From NCBI RefSeq assembly GCF_029784155.1, contig NC_073693.1, forward strand, positions 144,462,843-144,526,842: 64,000 nt of DNA. Reading direction: 5' to 3'. The notes beneath the pieces were generated by a model. That model did no database searches, was not told where the DNA came from, and saw nothing but the letters and a program-made list of their open reading frames with translations. The first letter of the stretch is position 1; each line of letters opens with the position of its first letter. Both the position numbers and the translations under genes were made by a program. This document shows positions 21,744 through 33,900 of this stretch, piece after piece. The DNA is from Uranotaenia lowii. Taxonomy: Eukaryota; Arthropoda; Insecta; Diptera; Culicidae.

Positions 21744-24700
21744 TCTCTATACCTATATTTAAAAATGAATGTATGTCTGTCTGTTTGTTCCCTATAGACT
21801 CTAACTACTGAACAGATCATCGTGAAACTTGGCATCTGAGGGTTTTTGGGGCCGGAGATGGTTTCTATAATAGTTACAAACCGCTCCTACTTAAGGAAGG
21901 GGGGGGGGGGCTCCCATACAACTTTTTTTTTATTCCCACGAACCAAAAGCCATGGCACCCATTTTGTCAAGCAATTTTCGTTTCCTTTGGCGCAGGCTTC
22001 ATTTTGCTCATCTTGAACAAAAGGAGACAGTGAACTTTTTCGCTCCGAATAATTGTGAGCTTATTTTTAATGAGCATTTCATCCTCCGCTGCTGAGAGAG
22101 CAGGGAGAAATTTTTTCTCAAACGAATGATCACTCTTCTACTGACAGAGCATTGTTGGTGTGTGACTCTGAAAACAAAACAAAAAAATTACACATGAAAT
22201 TTGGTCGTTTCACTAAATCACGTGGACAGCTTTAATGTGTGATTTGACCGTCCTCTTTCTACGTGGAATTATGGAATATTGGCCTCAGAATTTGTCAACC
22301 TGTTGGGGACGTTTAATAATTCTGGCATGCTTTTATATCTGATTTTGTAAACAAAAAGGTAATTAAAGATTTACACATTTGTTTCACATTATTTTCAGCA
22401 TTTTAGCATTTACAACTTTGCTCGGTCGTTTATTTCTCAGCCAGTTACTGAGAAGCTAACGAACATTTCTCCCTGCGAAAATGAGATTGGGTGACTGCGT
22501 GATTGAAATGATCTCCAACAAAATGTGGGTTGCTTGATCGTTTAAAGTGCGAGAAAGCATGTTTCTCCCAGGCGTTTGACAAGGAGATGAGAAAAAGTGA
22601 GCAAAAATCAAGAGAATCGCAGAAGCCTGCTTTGGCGGGGTTATTTTCACCATCACCATGGGCCGGGTATTTAAAGCAACCAACTAGAGTTCACGTGTAC
22701 TGGAAAGCAAATCAAAGCTTGCTCAAATTCAAATCAAAATTTGAAATTGGAAACGTTGGTGTTTTTTATGTCTCCTACTGTTTAAAGCACGTGGTACCAG
22801 TACGAGATATTTGGAATGAAAAATACTACAACCTGTTAGGAATATATTGCCTAAAATTGTAGCGCTGCTGGGGGGCTTTGAGGGTCTACAAAAACAAACA
22901 GTGAATTGAACAGTGAACAATTAATTAACTTCTTCAGCTGAATAACTATTTGGACTGAGTGTTGAAAAACTGATGAGCCGATTTCCATAAATTCCAGCTT
23001 TTAAAAGCCAACCATTTCCATATTTTTGAAAATCCTCATTGAGAAAGAAAAATTAATTAGATTCCGAGTTATAAGGCCATGCGATTTCAGAGCTTCGAGG
23101 AATTCAAACGGATGATTAGAAAATTGATATGATTATTAAATCTGAGGTTTTGAGTGTTATACAATTCAATTTCATTGGCCAATTCCTAACTTTTGAGTTA
23201 TCATTGATGACCAATGTAGTGATTCAACCATCCAAATTTGAGAATTTTTTTTTGTAAAACTGTTTAGTACTGCAAATTCTAACAAATGATATCATAGAAT
23301 TTAACATTGATAACTCTATAAAATAATAAATGGGATGTTTGTGCACAAGACTAGAAATATTTAAATGATGACTTCGGTTCAGAGATGATCTATTTTCGAT
23401 AACTTCAAAAAACTATTAGTGAGCTTTCAACATTTAAGGTAAACTAATAATAGAACGGTGTAAATAAAAAAACGCGAAAATATACACATACAATTGAAAA
23501 CAGGCAAAACAAGTTTTTAACATGGTTCAACAAAGTATGGAAGTATTTTTAGAAATTTCTGAATAAATAAAATTAAAACAAACCAATGTACAAGAAGATT
23601 ATCCATCTTGAAAAGTAGGATAATCTGCAACAGAGATTTTCATCATATAGAGGATAGGAAAGATACAAAAAACAGTTTCATCTTTTGAAGAAAAAAATTT
23701 AGAGCCAAAACTTTTCAAGCTCAATTAATTCTTAAAAAATTATGGATATTAAAAATGTTTTCCGTGAAAAGATAACTTACATCGAAATACATCGCAAGGT
23801 CAAAGATTACGAGTCAAGTTTCTACTATGTTTGAGGCCCATCTGTCCTTTCATATTGGGGGGATAAGATGTGAAAAAAGGGTCTCCCTTACAGTTTTATG
23901 CGTTACTCGAGAACTAATCGAACAAAAAAAACAAAAAGAAATGATATTTTTATGTTTTGAGACCCCTCACTCTCTCCAACGGGAAGAGGGGAAAGAGGAG
24001 GAAGGTTTTCATACAATATTTTTGGATCACTCGAGAACTTATTATTTAAATTTAATAGCAGAGGGTATTTGAGTTTTTTTTCTATGATTGTTGAAAGCTT
24101 CTACCTCCTTTCACTGATTCGATAAGGAGGGGGAAGGGTAGCTCTCTTACATTTTTTTTTAACAACTCGATTGCAAATCTAGCGAATGGTAACAAATTGG
24201 AAAGAGCATTTAAATTCAAGATGATGAATTCTTGATAATTTGATTCATCTCACGCGATGGAAAAGTATAAGAATAAGAGAAATGATTCTATGGTTATTAA
24301 AAAAACCCTTTTCACCTTCCAGTGTGGGTTTAGAGATGGGAAAAAAGTTCCGCACAATTTTTTGTACGTATTACTTGAGAACTTATCCAACAAATGGAAA
24401 CAAATTTGATAGAAAAAGTAGAGCCAGGAATGGGGGAGCTTTTATCGCATAGTTTTTAAAACTTTTCAAGCGATAGAAACCATATTTCACATGAGAGGTT
24501 TTTTTTTAAATTCATGAATCCTCCATTTTTCAGAGGAGAAACGGGAAAAGGAAAGTATGAAAAGCTTGAAAACTTATCAAGCAAATAGAGCCATATGTGA
24601 AATGTGATGTTATTTGATTACGAAAAATGTTGTTATGGCAGTTCGTGGACCCTCCTCACATTGCTGGGGAAAAAAAATGAGTACTTGTTTAATATCAGAT

Positions 24701-24836
24701 TTAAAAAAAAATCATTGAAAACATGTGATGTGAAAGCTCCTATTGTAAAGATATCGAAAATTTATTTATAATGAAACTATGTTCACACAATTTATTGATT
24801 TTAAAAAAGTGCAGCGAAGCACACCGGGTCAGCTAG
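21744..24836 (+). mobile_element. Helitron-like non-autonomous element
   Basis: Begins with 5'-TC (TCTCTATACC at 21744, preceded by A) and ends with CTAG at 24833-24836 followed by T. That fits the Helitron hallmarks of 5'-TC, 3'-CTRR and A/T insertion. A short hairpin (GTGC-AGCGAA-GCAC, about 24809-24822) lies about 10 nt before the 3' end. The 5' part has the TGTATGTCTGTCTGTTTG block and a G-run (21899-21910). The 3' third has degenerate repeats around ACTCGAGAACT / ACTTATC(A/C)AGCAAAT. No Rep/helicase is seen. The family is certainly a dispersed repeat; Helitron is an inference from the ends. Confidence 0.5.
21960..22760. other. Less repetitive insert within the Helitron-like element
   Basis: Sequence here, for example the blocks around 22100 and 22470 that share GCAGGGAGAAAT in inverted orientation, differs in composition from the repeats on either side. 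It could be captured or inserted foreign DNA. A 110-codon plus-strand ORF (22530-22862) has no recognisable motifs. Confidence 0.25.
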
Positions 24837-25001
24837 TTATAAATATTTGTAGTTTTCATTCAACTTTCCAATATCAAAAAAAAAGTTTCAAAATTAAGGT
24901 TATTAAGTGAGATTTTTTTGTATTTTAAGATATTTTCAAAAGCGGAGGGAATCTTGTATTCAGAATCAGAATCAAAATATTTTATCAAAACTTTATACAT
25001 A

Positions 25002-25384
25002 CAGTACCGTTCATAATTGTATAGAAATTTGAAGCAAGCGCACTGTCACTTCGACTTTGAACTTCCATAACATTTTACTCTGATGATATTTTTTGATCAA
25101 ATTTTTGTGTTAGATAGATCAACTATCACACTATTATATCACAAAATTTGAGCTTTCTGGAGTTTGTGTGGTCTGAGAAACAGTCATTCTATGAAAATCG
25201 GACTTGTTGGACTTTTCTCATTAAAACTGCAATATCTCTGAAACTACTCTACTTTTTTTTATTGAAACTTTGCAGAGTGATTGTTGAAATATAAAGCTAG
25301 CATGTCTGAAGTTTTCGAAAAGTTCTATCGATGAGATCAGAAGTTACGCGAGGTGCAATATTTCAGGCATGGACCTAGAAATGC
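25002..25384 (+). mobile_element. Tc1-like element end, copy 1
   Basis: Starts CAGTACCGTTCATAATTG after TA (25000-25001), a typical Tc1-type terminus. The first ~254 bp match 28387-28640 in direct orientation at high identity. This copy runs ~130 bp further before it joins the reversed retrotransposon half at 25385. No transposase remains. Confidence 0.6.
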
Positions 25385-25960
25385 GAGTCCGAGGCCGTTT
25401 TAGTTGATTAGCTGGTGCGCGCTGAACCTTCCAATTCGTCTTTGTCATCACTGGTACTTCCGAGGTGATGGCTGTACACGTTGATGAACCGGCCCTTGAT
25501 TCTCAACCGACACTTTCGTGGGTCGATCGGCCATCGCGCGCTTCCTCATCTTACCCATCACTATAGAAGCTGTTCCAAGCTCGTGTCTGTTGCCGTAGCT
25601 CTGGTAGTTGGCATGACCATCTCGGAACGTATGCTAAGATGTCGAATTTGCGGCTCTTCAATTCGTTAAAGAGCACGTAGGCACTGCCCATGAAATTTAG
25701 AGATCGGCAGTTCCATGTTCCAAGTTTCCCATCGCGAGTCCATTTTCGTCGCGTCTTGGGTCGATTTCAGTCCAAAATTTGTTTTTCATTATTCGTTGCT
25801 TACAATTTGTTGCAGTCACGAGCCCGCAAGGCCCGCAGCTAACTCCACTGTGTCGCAGGAGGATCGTCGTGATGTTGCTGTTTTGGATGCTGAACACCAC
25901 CAGAACGTTACTTCACTCCGCACGCCGCCCCTGACATGACGAGCAGACGCAAAAGTATCA
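25385..25960 (-). pseudogene. Non-LTR retrotransposon 5' half (APE endonuclease N-terminus), inverted
   Basis: Read on the minus strand, the segment around 25735-25560 contains LGTWNCRSLNFMGSAYV and FNELKSRKFDILA, the N-terminal signature of an APE-type endonuclease (target-nicking domain). It continues with WPIDPRKCRLRIKGRFINV and DDKDELE. Several frameshifts separate these pieces, and the middle of the endonuclease appears deleted. The segment ends abruptly at 25385 in the 29 bp that also begin the plus-strand 3' half at 28641. The upstream limit near 25960 is approximate. Not functional. Confidence 0.75.
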
Positions 25961-26220
25961 GTAGAATAGTGATGATGATGAGAGCGCAAATGTTTACATC
26001 GTCACACGGTGAGGCAAGAGTACTCAAGTTAGGCTCTTGGTAACACAGCAGTGTTGCCAGATATCCTTTGTGCTTAGCCCAGAATATCACTCATAATTGA
26101 GAACATTAATAAGTGAGGTTATGACTGTAGTGTAGTAATATCCTTTTTTTGTATTAGCTCTGAAATTAATCTTTTAAGTCAATGATTTACTTTTCCGCAG
26201 ACTATGGATTAATTTGACAT

Positions 26221-26434
26221 CAGACAAAAGTCTTTTTTTTTGTTTCGATTATAGTCGTTTTACCATCATTATGGCATTCGCGACTTTATCAACGTTGCAG
26301 TTGGCGGATCGTTATTGAAAAACTTATCCGGTACAACTGTGTTCGATGTTTACTCTTGGGCTCCAACTCGCGGACATCGGCTCAGGAGACAACAGACTTG
26401 CCAACTGAGCTATATCACAAGCCCAGACAAAAGT
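26221..26434 (-). repeat. tRNA-derived SINE, copy A, with target duplication
   Basis: The body (26232-26423) is on the minus strand, flanked by an 11-bp target duplication, CAGACAAAAGT (26221-26231 and 26424-26434). On the minus strand it starts GGGCTTGTGATATAGCTCAG (A box), contains GAGTT(C/G)GAGCCC (B box) and ends in an A-rich tail. It is the same family as 55218-55408 and 59560-59724. Confidence 0.85.
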
Positions 26435-26735
26435 TTTAAGTTTTAAATACTTAAAGGATTTTTTCATTGATGTCAGAAAAGGTTATAAGCTGGCTCTTAG
26501 TGGGTGACTTTAAATTTTTTTCAAAAATCAGGAACGTAAATATCTGTTGAAAACACGTTCATTTGACAGTGGTCGGTGAAAGTTTAAAATAAGTCTACGT
26601 AATTTGTTAAGCTGCGAATTTTAAAAAATCAGTTTATGAGCTGTTTGAAAAAATTTTGTTGATAGAATATTATGTAGAAAATGATCATCAAGTAATCAAC
26701 ATATTTTTTTCTTGAGCTTCTGCATATCACCGTAA

Positions 26736-27037
26736 GAGCAAGTTCACTGGTGTTGGAAAAAAGTGGTAGAAATTTTGACATTTTGAAAATTTTACCATGC
26801 AAAAATGTTTTCAAGATCTTGGGGCGTTGTATTTTTTTACAACACTGTTTCTATTTCAGCTGTGTGTGATAGAAATATTGCTATTTTTGCATCACAGCAT
26901 GCGAAAATACAACACGTGTTGTAAAAAAACTTGAAGGCCACAGATCTTGAAATTTTTTTTATCATGGCAAAATTTTCAAAATGTGCCGTAGGTGTCAAAA
27001 TTTCTACCACTTTTTCCCAACACCAGTGAACTTGCTC
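26736..27037. mobile_element. PIF/Harbinger-like MITE (302 bp, TAA target duplication)
   Basis: Ends GAGCAAGTTCACTGG... (26736) and ...CCAGTGAACTTGCTC (27037). Inverted similarity continues ~85-95 bp inward, through the GTGGTAGAAATTTTGACA block. Flanked by TAA at 26733-26735 and 27038-27040, the 3-bp target site typical of PIF/Harbinger elements. The central part holds a second pairing stretch (TTGTA(T)TTTTTTACAACA). Non-coding. Confidence 0.75.
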
Positions 27038-27040
27038 TAA

Positions 27041-28384
27041 GGCTTACAACAACATTAAAACGATACTTTACTATGGAACTATACGTTTGAAAAAGCAAAC
27101 ATTTGAGATAAGCGTTTAATATCACTAGGGAACAACATTTTTCGTGAATTTGTTTAAGTAACTGACTTTGGAAGATTTGAGCGCTCTGAATTTGAATTAT
27201 TTTTCAGATTTTGTCTATAACATCTAGTTTTGATGAGTCAGTGGAAATTTTAAAATTGGTCAAATTTGATTAGAATCAATCATTCACAATAGATGCACTT
27301 ATAACCTAAATTTAAAAAAAAAGATTTTGAAGCTTTTGATCATCCTCCAATCAATAAAACTAAAAGATTAAGATTTTGCTTACATATAATAAAACTTTCA
27401 GATTATTAGTGTCAAATCTGAAACTGAATCAAAATTTAAAATTTTGATTATTATTATGTGGATGAGTTGTGTTGTAAATCTCGAAGCTATGTAAAAAATA
27501 ACAAAAAAAAAACCTTCCAAATGTTCTACTCGAGCGATTACCGAGAAAATATTCAACTGATAAAGGGATCGATTTCATTCACAAGGCACATTCTAGTTGT
27601 CTATGTTTCAAAAACTGATTTTGGAAGATTTTTGTCTCGTGAAATCGAACTCTTTGTCATATTTTGTCGATCACTTCTATTGTTGATGATATGGCGTTTA
27701 GGAATTTTATAGAGTTTAGAAATCAACCATTTATATCTGACGAACTAACAAACCTACATGAAAAATGAAAAAAATATTTTAAATCTATTAATTTTATAAT
27801 ATCAATTTTGCCAAAATATTCTTGAGATAAGAAGCTTTGAAAAAAAATTTTTACATCTTTTTTTAGAAAATGGTAAAGACAGAACTTTAACTTTTTCTAA
27901 CATCACGTAAAAACATTGTATAGTAAAGAGTTTGATAATGAAGACTTAAATTATTTTAATAATTTTGTTGAGGAATTCTAAGCTTAAGCGTTTCAATTTA
28001 TACTTAAACAACTATCTAAGATCCATTTTCCTTAAAAAATTCCTGAAAGTTCAGATATTTTCTAATTCTTTGTAGTATTTTACACTTTTGCAATAAAGTG
28101 TTCATATTTTTTCGTTGAATTTCGCATTTCAAAATTCAAACCAAAAACCAAAACTTAAAAGAAAAAATTATCACAAATTTGAATTAAGCGCCCTCAAATA
28201 AGTGAAAATTAGTAAACCAATTCCTTGCACTTTGAGAAAAAAAATATGAATGAGGCAACCTCAACCATATTTAATATGTAAATATGTATTTTGAGTTTTC
28301 AAAATAATTCAAATGTATATCGACAAAGCGATTATGACTTCATATTTCAACAGCTTATTCCAATTTTTATATTTAGATGAAACA
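27041..28384. other. Gene-less AT-rich stretch
   Basis: AT-rich DNA between the MITE and the second Tc1-like end. No supported feature. The plus-strand ORF at 27458-27712 lacks recognisable content. Confidence 0.45.
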
Positions 28385-28386
28385 TA

Positions 28387-28640
28387 CAGTACCGTTCATA
28401 ATTGTATAGAAATTGGAAGCACGCGCACTGTCACTTCGACTTGAAACTTCCGTTACATTTTACTCTGATGATATTTTTTGATCAATTTTTTTGCATTAGA
28501 TAGATCAACTATCACACTATTATATCACAAAATTTGAGCTTTCTGGAGTTCGCGTGGCCTGAGAAACAGTAATTCTATGAAAATCTGACTTTTTGGACTT
28601 TTCTCATTAAAACTGCAATATCTCTGAAACTACGCTACTT
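28387..28640 (+). mobile_element. Tc1-like element end, copy 2
   Basis: Starts CAGTACCGTTCATAATTG after TA (28385-28386). Direct repeat of 25002-25255. It stops exactly where the 29-bp retrotransposon sequence AGCTAATCAAC... begins (28641). Confidence 0.65.
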
Positions 28641-30540
28641 AGCTAATCAACTAAAACGGCCTCGGACTCATTGATTTTGCCGCCAAACGAATGGCCGTAC
28701 GTAGTACCTTTTTCCAGCACCGCCTTCCATACAAGTACACCTGGAGATCACCGTACCAAACGCAATAACAGCAGTGATAACAGATCGATCTCGTTTTGAT
28801 AGACACCCGGCGCACTTCTCGGACATCATTGACGTGAAATCCTGTCGAGGCGCCAACATCGCGTCAAACCACTATCTGGTGTTGGTGAAGATGCGCCCAA
28901 AACTCTCCGTAGTGAACAACACACGCAACCGGCGCGCCCGCCTCGGTTAAATATCGCGCGACTGAAGCAACCTGAGGTCGCGGCAGACTACGCGCAATCG
29001 GTCGAAGCAGCGCTGCCGGCAAAAGGCGAGTTTGGCGAAGCCTCTTTCGAGGACTTTTGGGATCTAATCAAGACAGCCATAAACAGCGTGGCGGAGAACG
29101 TCATCGGACATGTGGAACAAACTTAGGCAGTAGTGCAAAGGCAGTAGTGCAAAGAAGTATCCGTCAAAACGTGTTAAATCGCCAAAAGCGGAAAAAGCAG
29201 AGAGTCCGAATTTTCCAGGAGAAAAGCTGCAGCTGACGGGATAAGGACGGAGGCATCCTGACGGACAATCGTGAGGTGTTCGAAAGATGGAAGCAGCATT
29301 TCAATGAACACCTGAACGGCGCACATGCAGGAGATTTGGACGGTGGGGGAAGGTACATCGCCGGCGTAGCCAACGACACGTAGAGGAGCCACTCCCAACG
29401 ATGAGTGAAGTTAAAGAAGCCATTCACCAGCTGAATAGCAACAAGTTGGAACTCTTAAAAATGGGCCCGGACAAGTTGTTCGATTGCCTACACCAGTTGA
29501 TGGTCAGGATCTGGTACACAGAACAGTTACCAGAGAAGTATAAGGAGGGGTATTCTGCCTAATCTACAAGAAGGGCGACAAATTGGGCTGTGAGAACTAC
29601 CGAGCGATCACAGTCTAAAATGCCGCCTACAAAGTTTTCTCCCGAATCCCACTCCACCGTCTAACGCCACAAGAAACAAAGATTCGTGGGGAGTCATCCA
29701 GCTGACTTCATAGAGGAACAGTCTACGGCAGACCAGATCTTCACATTACGGCAAATCCTCCAAAAATGCCGTGAACACCAAGTCCCTACGCACCATCTAT
29801 TCATCGACTTCAAAGCCGCATACGCTACGACCAACCGCGACGAGAACGGCTTTTCCGGGAACCGGACCAGACTGATCAAGGCGACGATGGAACGTTGTGT
29901 GTGGATTTCGGGTGAATTATCGGATTCATTCGAATCGTGCTGGAGGCTTTGACAAGGTGATGGTCTATCCTGCATGATGTTCAACGTGGCTCTTGAAGTT
30001 TTGGGTTAATGATTAATACGTCCAAGATAAAGTAATAACAACGCTTGTCCAGTAAAAACAAAGATATGAACAACGACGACGAGCTGGAGATCGTCGAAGG
30101 CTTTGTCTATATTGGTGCACTGGTGACCGCAGACAATGACACCAGGTGTGAGATCCAGCGGTGAATGATCAGCGGAAGTCGTGCCTACTATGGACTCCAC
30201 AACCAACTGCGGTTGGGAAGACTTAGCCCTTTGCACGAAGTGTAACCTGTACATGACACTCATTAGACCGGTTGTTCTCTACGGGCACGAGACATGGATA
30301 TTGTTCGCGGATGACCTGCGAACACTCGGAGTATTCGAGCGACGAGTGTTAAGAACCATCTTTGGTGACGTGCAGCAGAATGGATTGAGGAGGCGAAGAA
30401 CGAACCACGAGCTCGCTCGATTCTACGGCTAACCCAGTATCCAGAAGATGGTGATGGCTGTTCGGTTACGAAAAAAATTGGAGAACGGTTGCCATGAACC
30501 GAGTGAATTTTAGGAATTATGTTCAACAAGCTATTGACGG
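28641..30540 (+). pseudogene. Non-LTR retrotransposon 3' part (endonuclease C-term + RT), decayed
   Basis: Plus strand. The endonuclease C-terminal part is readable near 28655-28900 (NGLGLIDFAAKRMAVRSTFF, TWRSP, SCRGAN, LVLVKMRPKL). A linker follows (ARLKQPEVAADYAQSVEAAL near 28955). RT pieces: MGPDKLFDCLHQLMVRIW (29461), DQIFTLRQILQKC and HHLFIDFKAAY (29730-29820), then a large deletion of the central RT including the FADD box. The C-terminal region has DDELEIVEGFVYIGALVT (30068), RPVVLYGHETW and FERRVLRTIFG (30269-30370), and NWRTVAMNRVNFR (30478). Many stops and frameshifts. Same element group as the minus-strand piece at 25385-25960, of which it looks like the other half. Confidence 0.8.
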
Positions 30541-30904
30541 AGATACGGAATGCTATGTAAATAATAACAAAAGAAAATTGAGCACTTTTTTCGATTTCAA
30601 ACTTAAGATTAATTCAGACTTTTTTTTAATGACGTTATAAACATTCTATCTGGAAAGCAAGGAAGAAAGGTAAAGTGTACGAAAAAAAAATCAAATGTAT
30701 GCTTTTACTTTTCTCCTTTGATTTGTCCAAGGCGGTGTAAAATCGCATAATTAGAACCGTTGACTCGCAAATTTCAAAATTCAATGTATTCGGATCGTAA
30801 TCACGACCCATGGCCATTAACAGGTTGACAGATCCCGATTTTTTAAATTTTTCACTGAAATGATGTACAAATGAATCGAAATTTAAATATTTTTTACTAA
30901 TTTC
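30541..30904. other. Gene-less AT-rich stretch
   Basis: No supported feature between the retrotransposon relic and the short Helitron-like 3' end. Confidence 0.4.
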
Positions 30905-30915
30905 AAAACTTGTTG

Positions 30916-30947
30916 AAAGGTGTAGCGAAGCCCACAGGACCAGCTTG
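30916..30947 (+). repeat. Relic Helitron-like 3' end
   Basis: GGTGTAGCGAAGCCCACAGG followed by ACCAGCTTG resembles the 3' terminus at 24809-24836 (GTGCAGCGAAGCAC then ...GGTCAGCTAG). Degenerate, with no definable 5' end. Confidence 0.35.
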
Positions 30948-33900
30948 TGTTCTCGTATTATTGCAAGATTATTCTTCGTTAACCTCTTAAAATTTCATTG
31001 ATTCAAATATACACAGAATCTAGCCTTAATGATATGAGATACAAATTTTCTTAACGGCATGCATTACGATTTAAATCCATGTATTTGTTTATAGAATTCA
31101 TTCTATTTTTTTCGTATTCCTTCGAATTTAGTTTCGTCATCAACAAAAAAGTTTCCATTTGACAAAAAGCTTAATTTTAAAAGATTCTACCAGATTGTAT
31201 CACTTATCCGTGATCAAATGCACTGCACCAAAAAGCTTTAGAATGTTTTGTTCAAGTTTTATTTTTCTCTCTAATAAAAATGTACAGAAGATGCATCTAA
31301 CTCTAGCGTTTGGCACAACACCGATGCATTTGTTAGGTATTATTGGAAGCCAATATCTTCATCTTAGAAGGATTTTCCCGGGATTGCAATTCGTGTTCTC
31401 ATTTCCAACAAGACAAAATTCTACGAAGCATAAATACAACTGCTTTAGAAGAACACGTTCGAGGAGCTTTCCCGGCTGTGCTTTGTTAGACTCTGTAGGA
31501 AGCTCCATCACCTTTGCAGCGTTCATGTTGCCAATGTTGGTTCCACATTTTGAAAAGTTGAAGTTGATTCCGATGGCCTGGGAATGAAATTTTAATGCTT
31601 GGATATTTAAATGAGCTAAATTAAGACCCACCGGTGATGATGCTCTGGCAATGAATAAAGTATAAATTGTATCCTTGATACTTGGAAGTACTTTTTTCTA
31701 GTGGTGCGATGAATACTGACTTTATTCATTGGCAGCATTAAAGTTTTGTCGGATATTTGAAATTCACTATTGATCATTTCTTAAAGACGGTGGTAAAAAT
31801 ATAGTTCAGAAAATGTATCTTCATTTCTGTTTTCCGTTTTAACATATAACAACATGCCAGTCCGTTTCCGTTTAAAGCTTTTTTTTACTGCAAAGTGGAA
31901 TATAAATAACCACCCAGTAACAATTCTTAGACGCAGATGTTGATAGTGTGCAGAACCGTTTTCGCAAAAATAAAAAGCCAAGATGGAAAATATTTGGCCG
32001 AGCTGAAAAAAAAAAGAATATGCCATCCCATTTCAAGCAGAAATACACCAATTGCAAGCGGGAGATAGCCCAAGACATGAAACGGGTACGCAGTAACAAA
32101 AAAAAATCTTCAGGTTGGAAAGAAAAGAAAATGCCGAAAAATGAATCCCAGATCGTGATGCATGAAAATCCATCAACCAGAAATAAGGCACGTAGAAACA
32201 CAAACACACGGAAACTCTCAACGAGAAGCAGAAAAGGGGGAGAGAGAGAGAGCAAAGAAGAAGAAAAAAAAATCGACACATAAATCAGCAGACTTATTTA
32301 GATCTTCAATTCATCTGACCCCGAGAGCAGGAAGATCCTGTCGGGTTTTTACTGCCACCACTCTGATGCTCGAACCTACCATTAGAAAGCTTCTGGTGCA
32401 GTTATCCAACTTTGCCAGATGAAAATTTTATTACTTTTTCAGCGTCAGACGGCAGAACATTAAATTGAGTCAAGCCGAAATTTTTTTTATGACAGAAGTT
32501 TGAATAAATTTAACGAATAACCAGCTTTGAATTTGAATTGTATTTAAGTCTTATGATTGATGAAATATCTTTTATTCAATTTGGGTTAAAATTTCGTAAA
32601 AATTTCTTCAAAATTATCGTTTTTTTTGCAGAATTAGTAATAACCCATTAGTAAACTTCTATAAGTTAACTAATGGGTAAGTAAGTAAGTAAGTCAAAAT
32701 TACTCGCGATTCTCGGGAAAGTTGATCATTGAAATGAAACTTCAAATTTTAAAATCTTTGTAATCTCCTACAGTTTTGCCAACAAACTGCACAAATAGAT
32801 TTAATGGATATTTACCGATGGTATGAATAAACCCAAGAGGCTTAAAATCCCTAATAAAACAACAAAACAAACAGGATATTTACCTATTATCCAAAGTTAT
32901 TTCGAAAACAAGAGCTGTTAGAAAAAAACTAATTGCATATTTGAGATCAGCGCCTCCAAATTAGCGTAATCAGTTCTTACGTTATTGACGTTGTAAAGGG
33001 AATCTTCCGATTGCTTTGATTCAGTGGAATTATTCAACCAAGTAGGCTCACAACACTAATTAGAATCAAATCCAAATATTTCGATTTCTCCCTTAAAGAT
33101 AGGATAAAAATACTGATAGCTGTATGAATTTTAGTCCCCTGTGAAGGTAAAGGTTAGCTCTTGGAATTACAGAAATTTGTTTTTTTTTTATCAGTTTAAC
33201 TGGTTTTTCATGTGCTTTGCTTAGAATAGGCAACGAAAAATCAGATATTATCAAAAAAAAATTGAAGTGAAAAATATGAATATGACTAGCCTTAAAAGTA
33301 AGTATTTTTCATAAGCCTCGCTTTTGTCATTCAGTTTGACTTGAAACAGATTATTCAAAACAATGTATATGCAAGTATTGTAACATGTTGTTTGAAACAA
33401 AAACAGTTTTTAATTTAAAACCTTTCCACTTTAAAGAATGTCTTATCAAAGCTCAAATTCGTATGACATTTAACCACCATGGTTCTCATGTAGGTATGTA
33501 TACGTAAACAATTCCACAAATTTAATTGACTATATCTCTCAAAACCACGATGAAATTATAAAAGTGAAAATAAAATGACGCTTTTCTCGAGGCAGCTAAT
33601 GTATTTGTTTAAGATCTATTGGAAGTTTTATACGTAATTTTTGCAAAACATCAATAATATATAGCGATAGAATTATATGAAATCTTTATAAAGAGTATAT
33701 TGCCATTTTCTTTGATTTTAACTTATTTTTATTTAACTTATTTTAACTATTTGACCTGATGACTTTTTGAAAATCACTTAAAAAATGTAGGGAGGGTCAC
33801 TAAACGAGAATTGGGCAAATCATACTTAAAATTCAGGATTTGTAATGTAGACCATAGCGCGTCCATTGGCCAAGTAAGGAGAATTTCAGAAAAGGATTTT

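Noticed and set aside
31159..31587. 142-codon plus-strand ORF, possible small gene
   Set aside because: No recognisable motif or signal, an overlapping opposite-strand ORF of similar size, no splice or promoter context, and ordinary local composition.
31948..32283. 111-codon Lys/Arg-rich ORF
   Set aside because: It translates A/G-rich low-complexity DNA (GAGAGAGAGAG, AAGAAGAAG). The reverse strand gives an equally long Phe/Leu-rich ORF.
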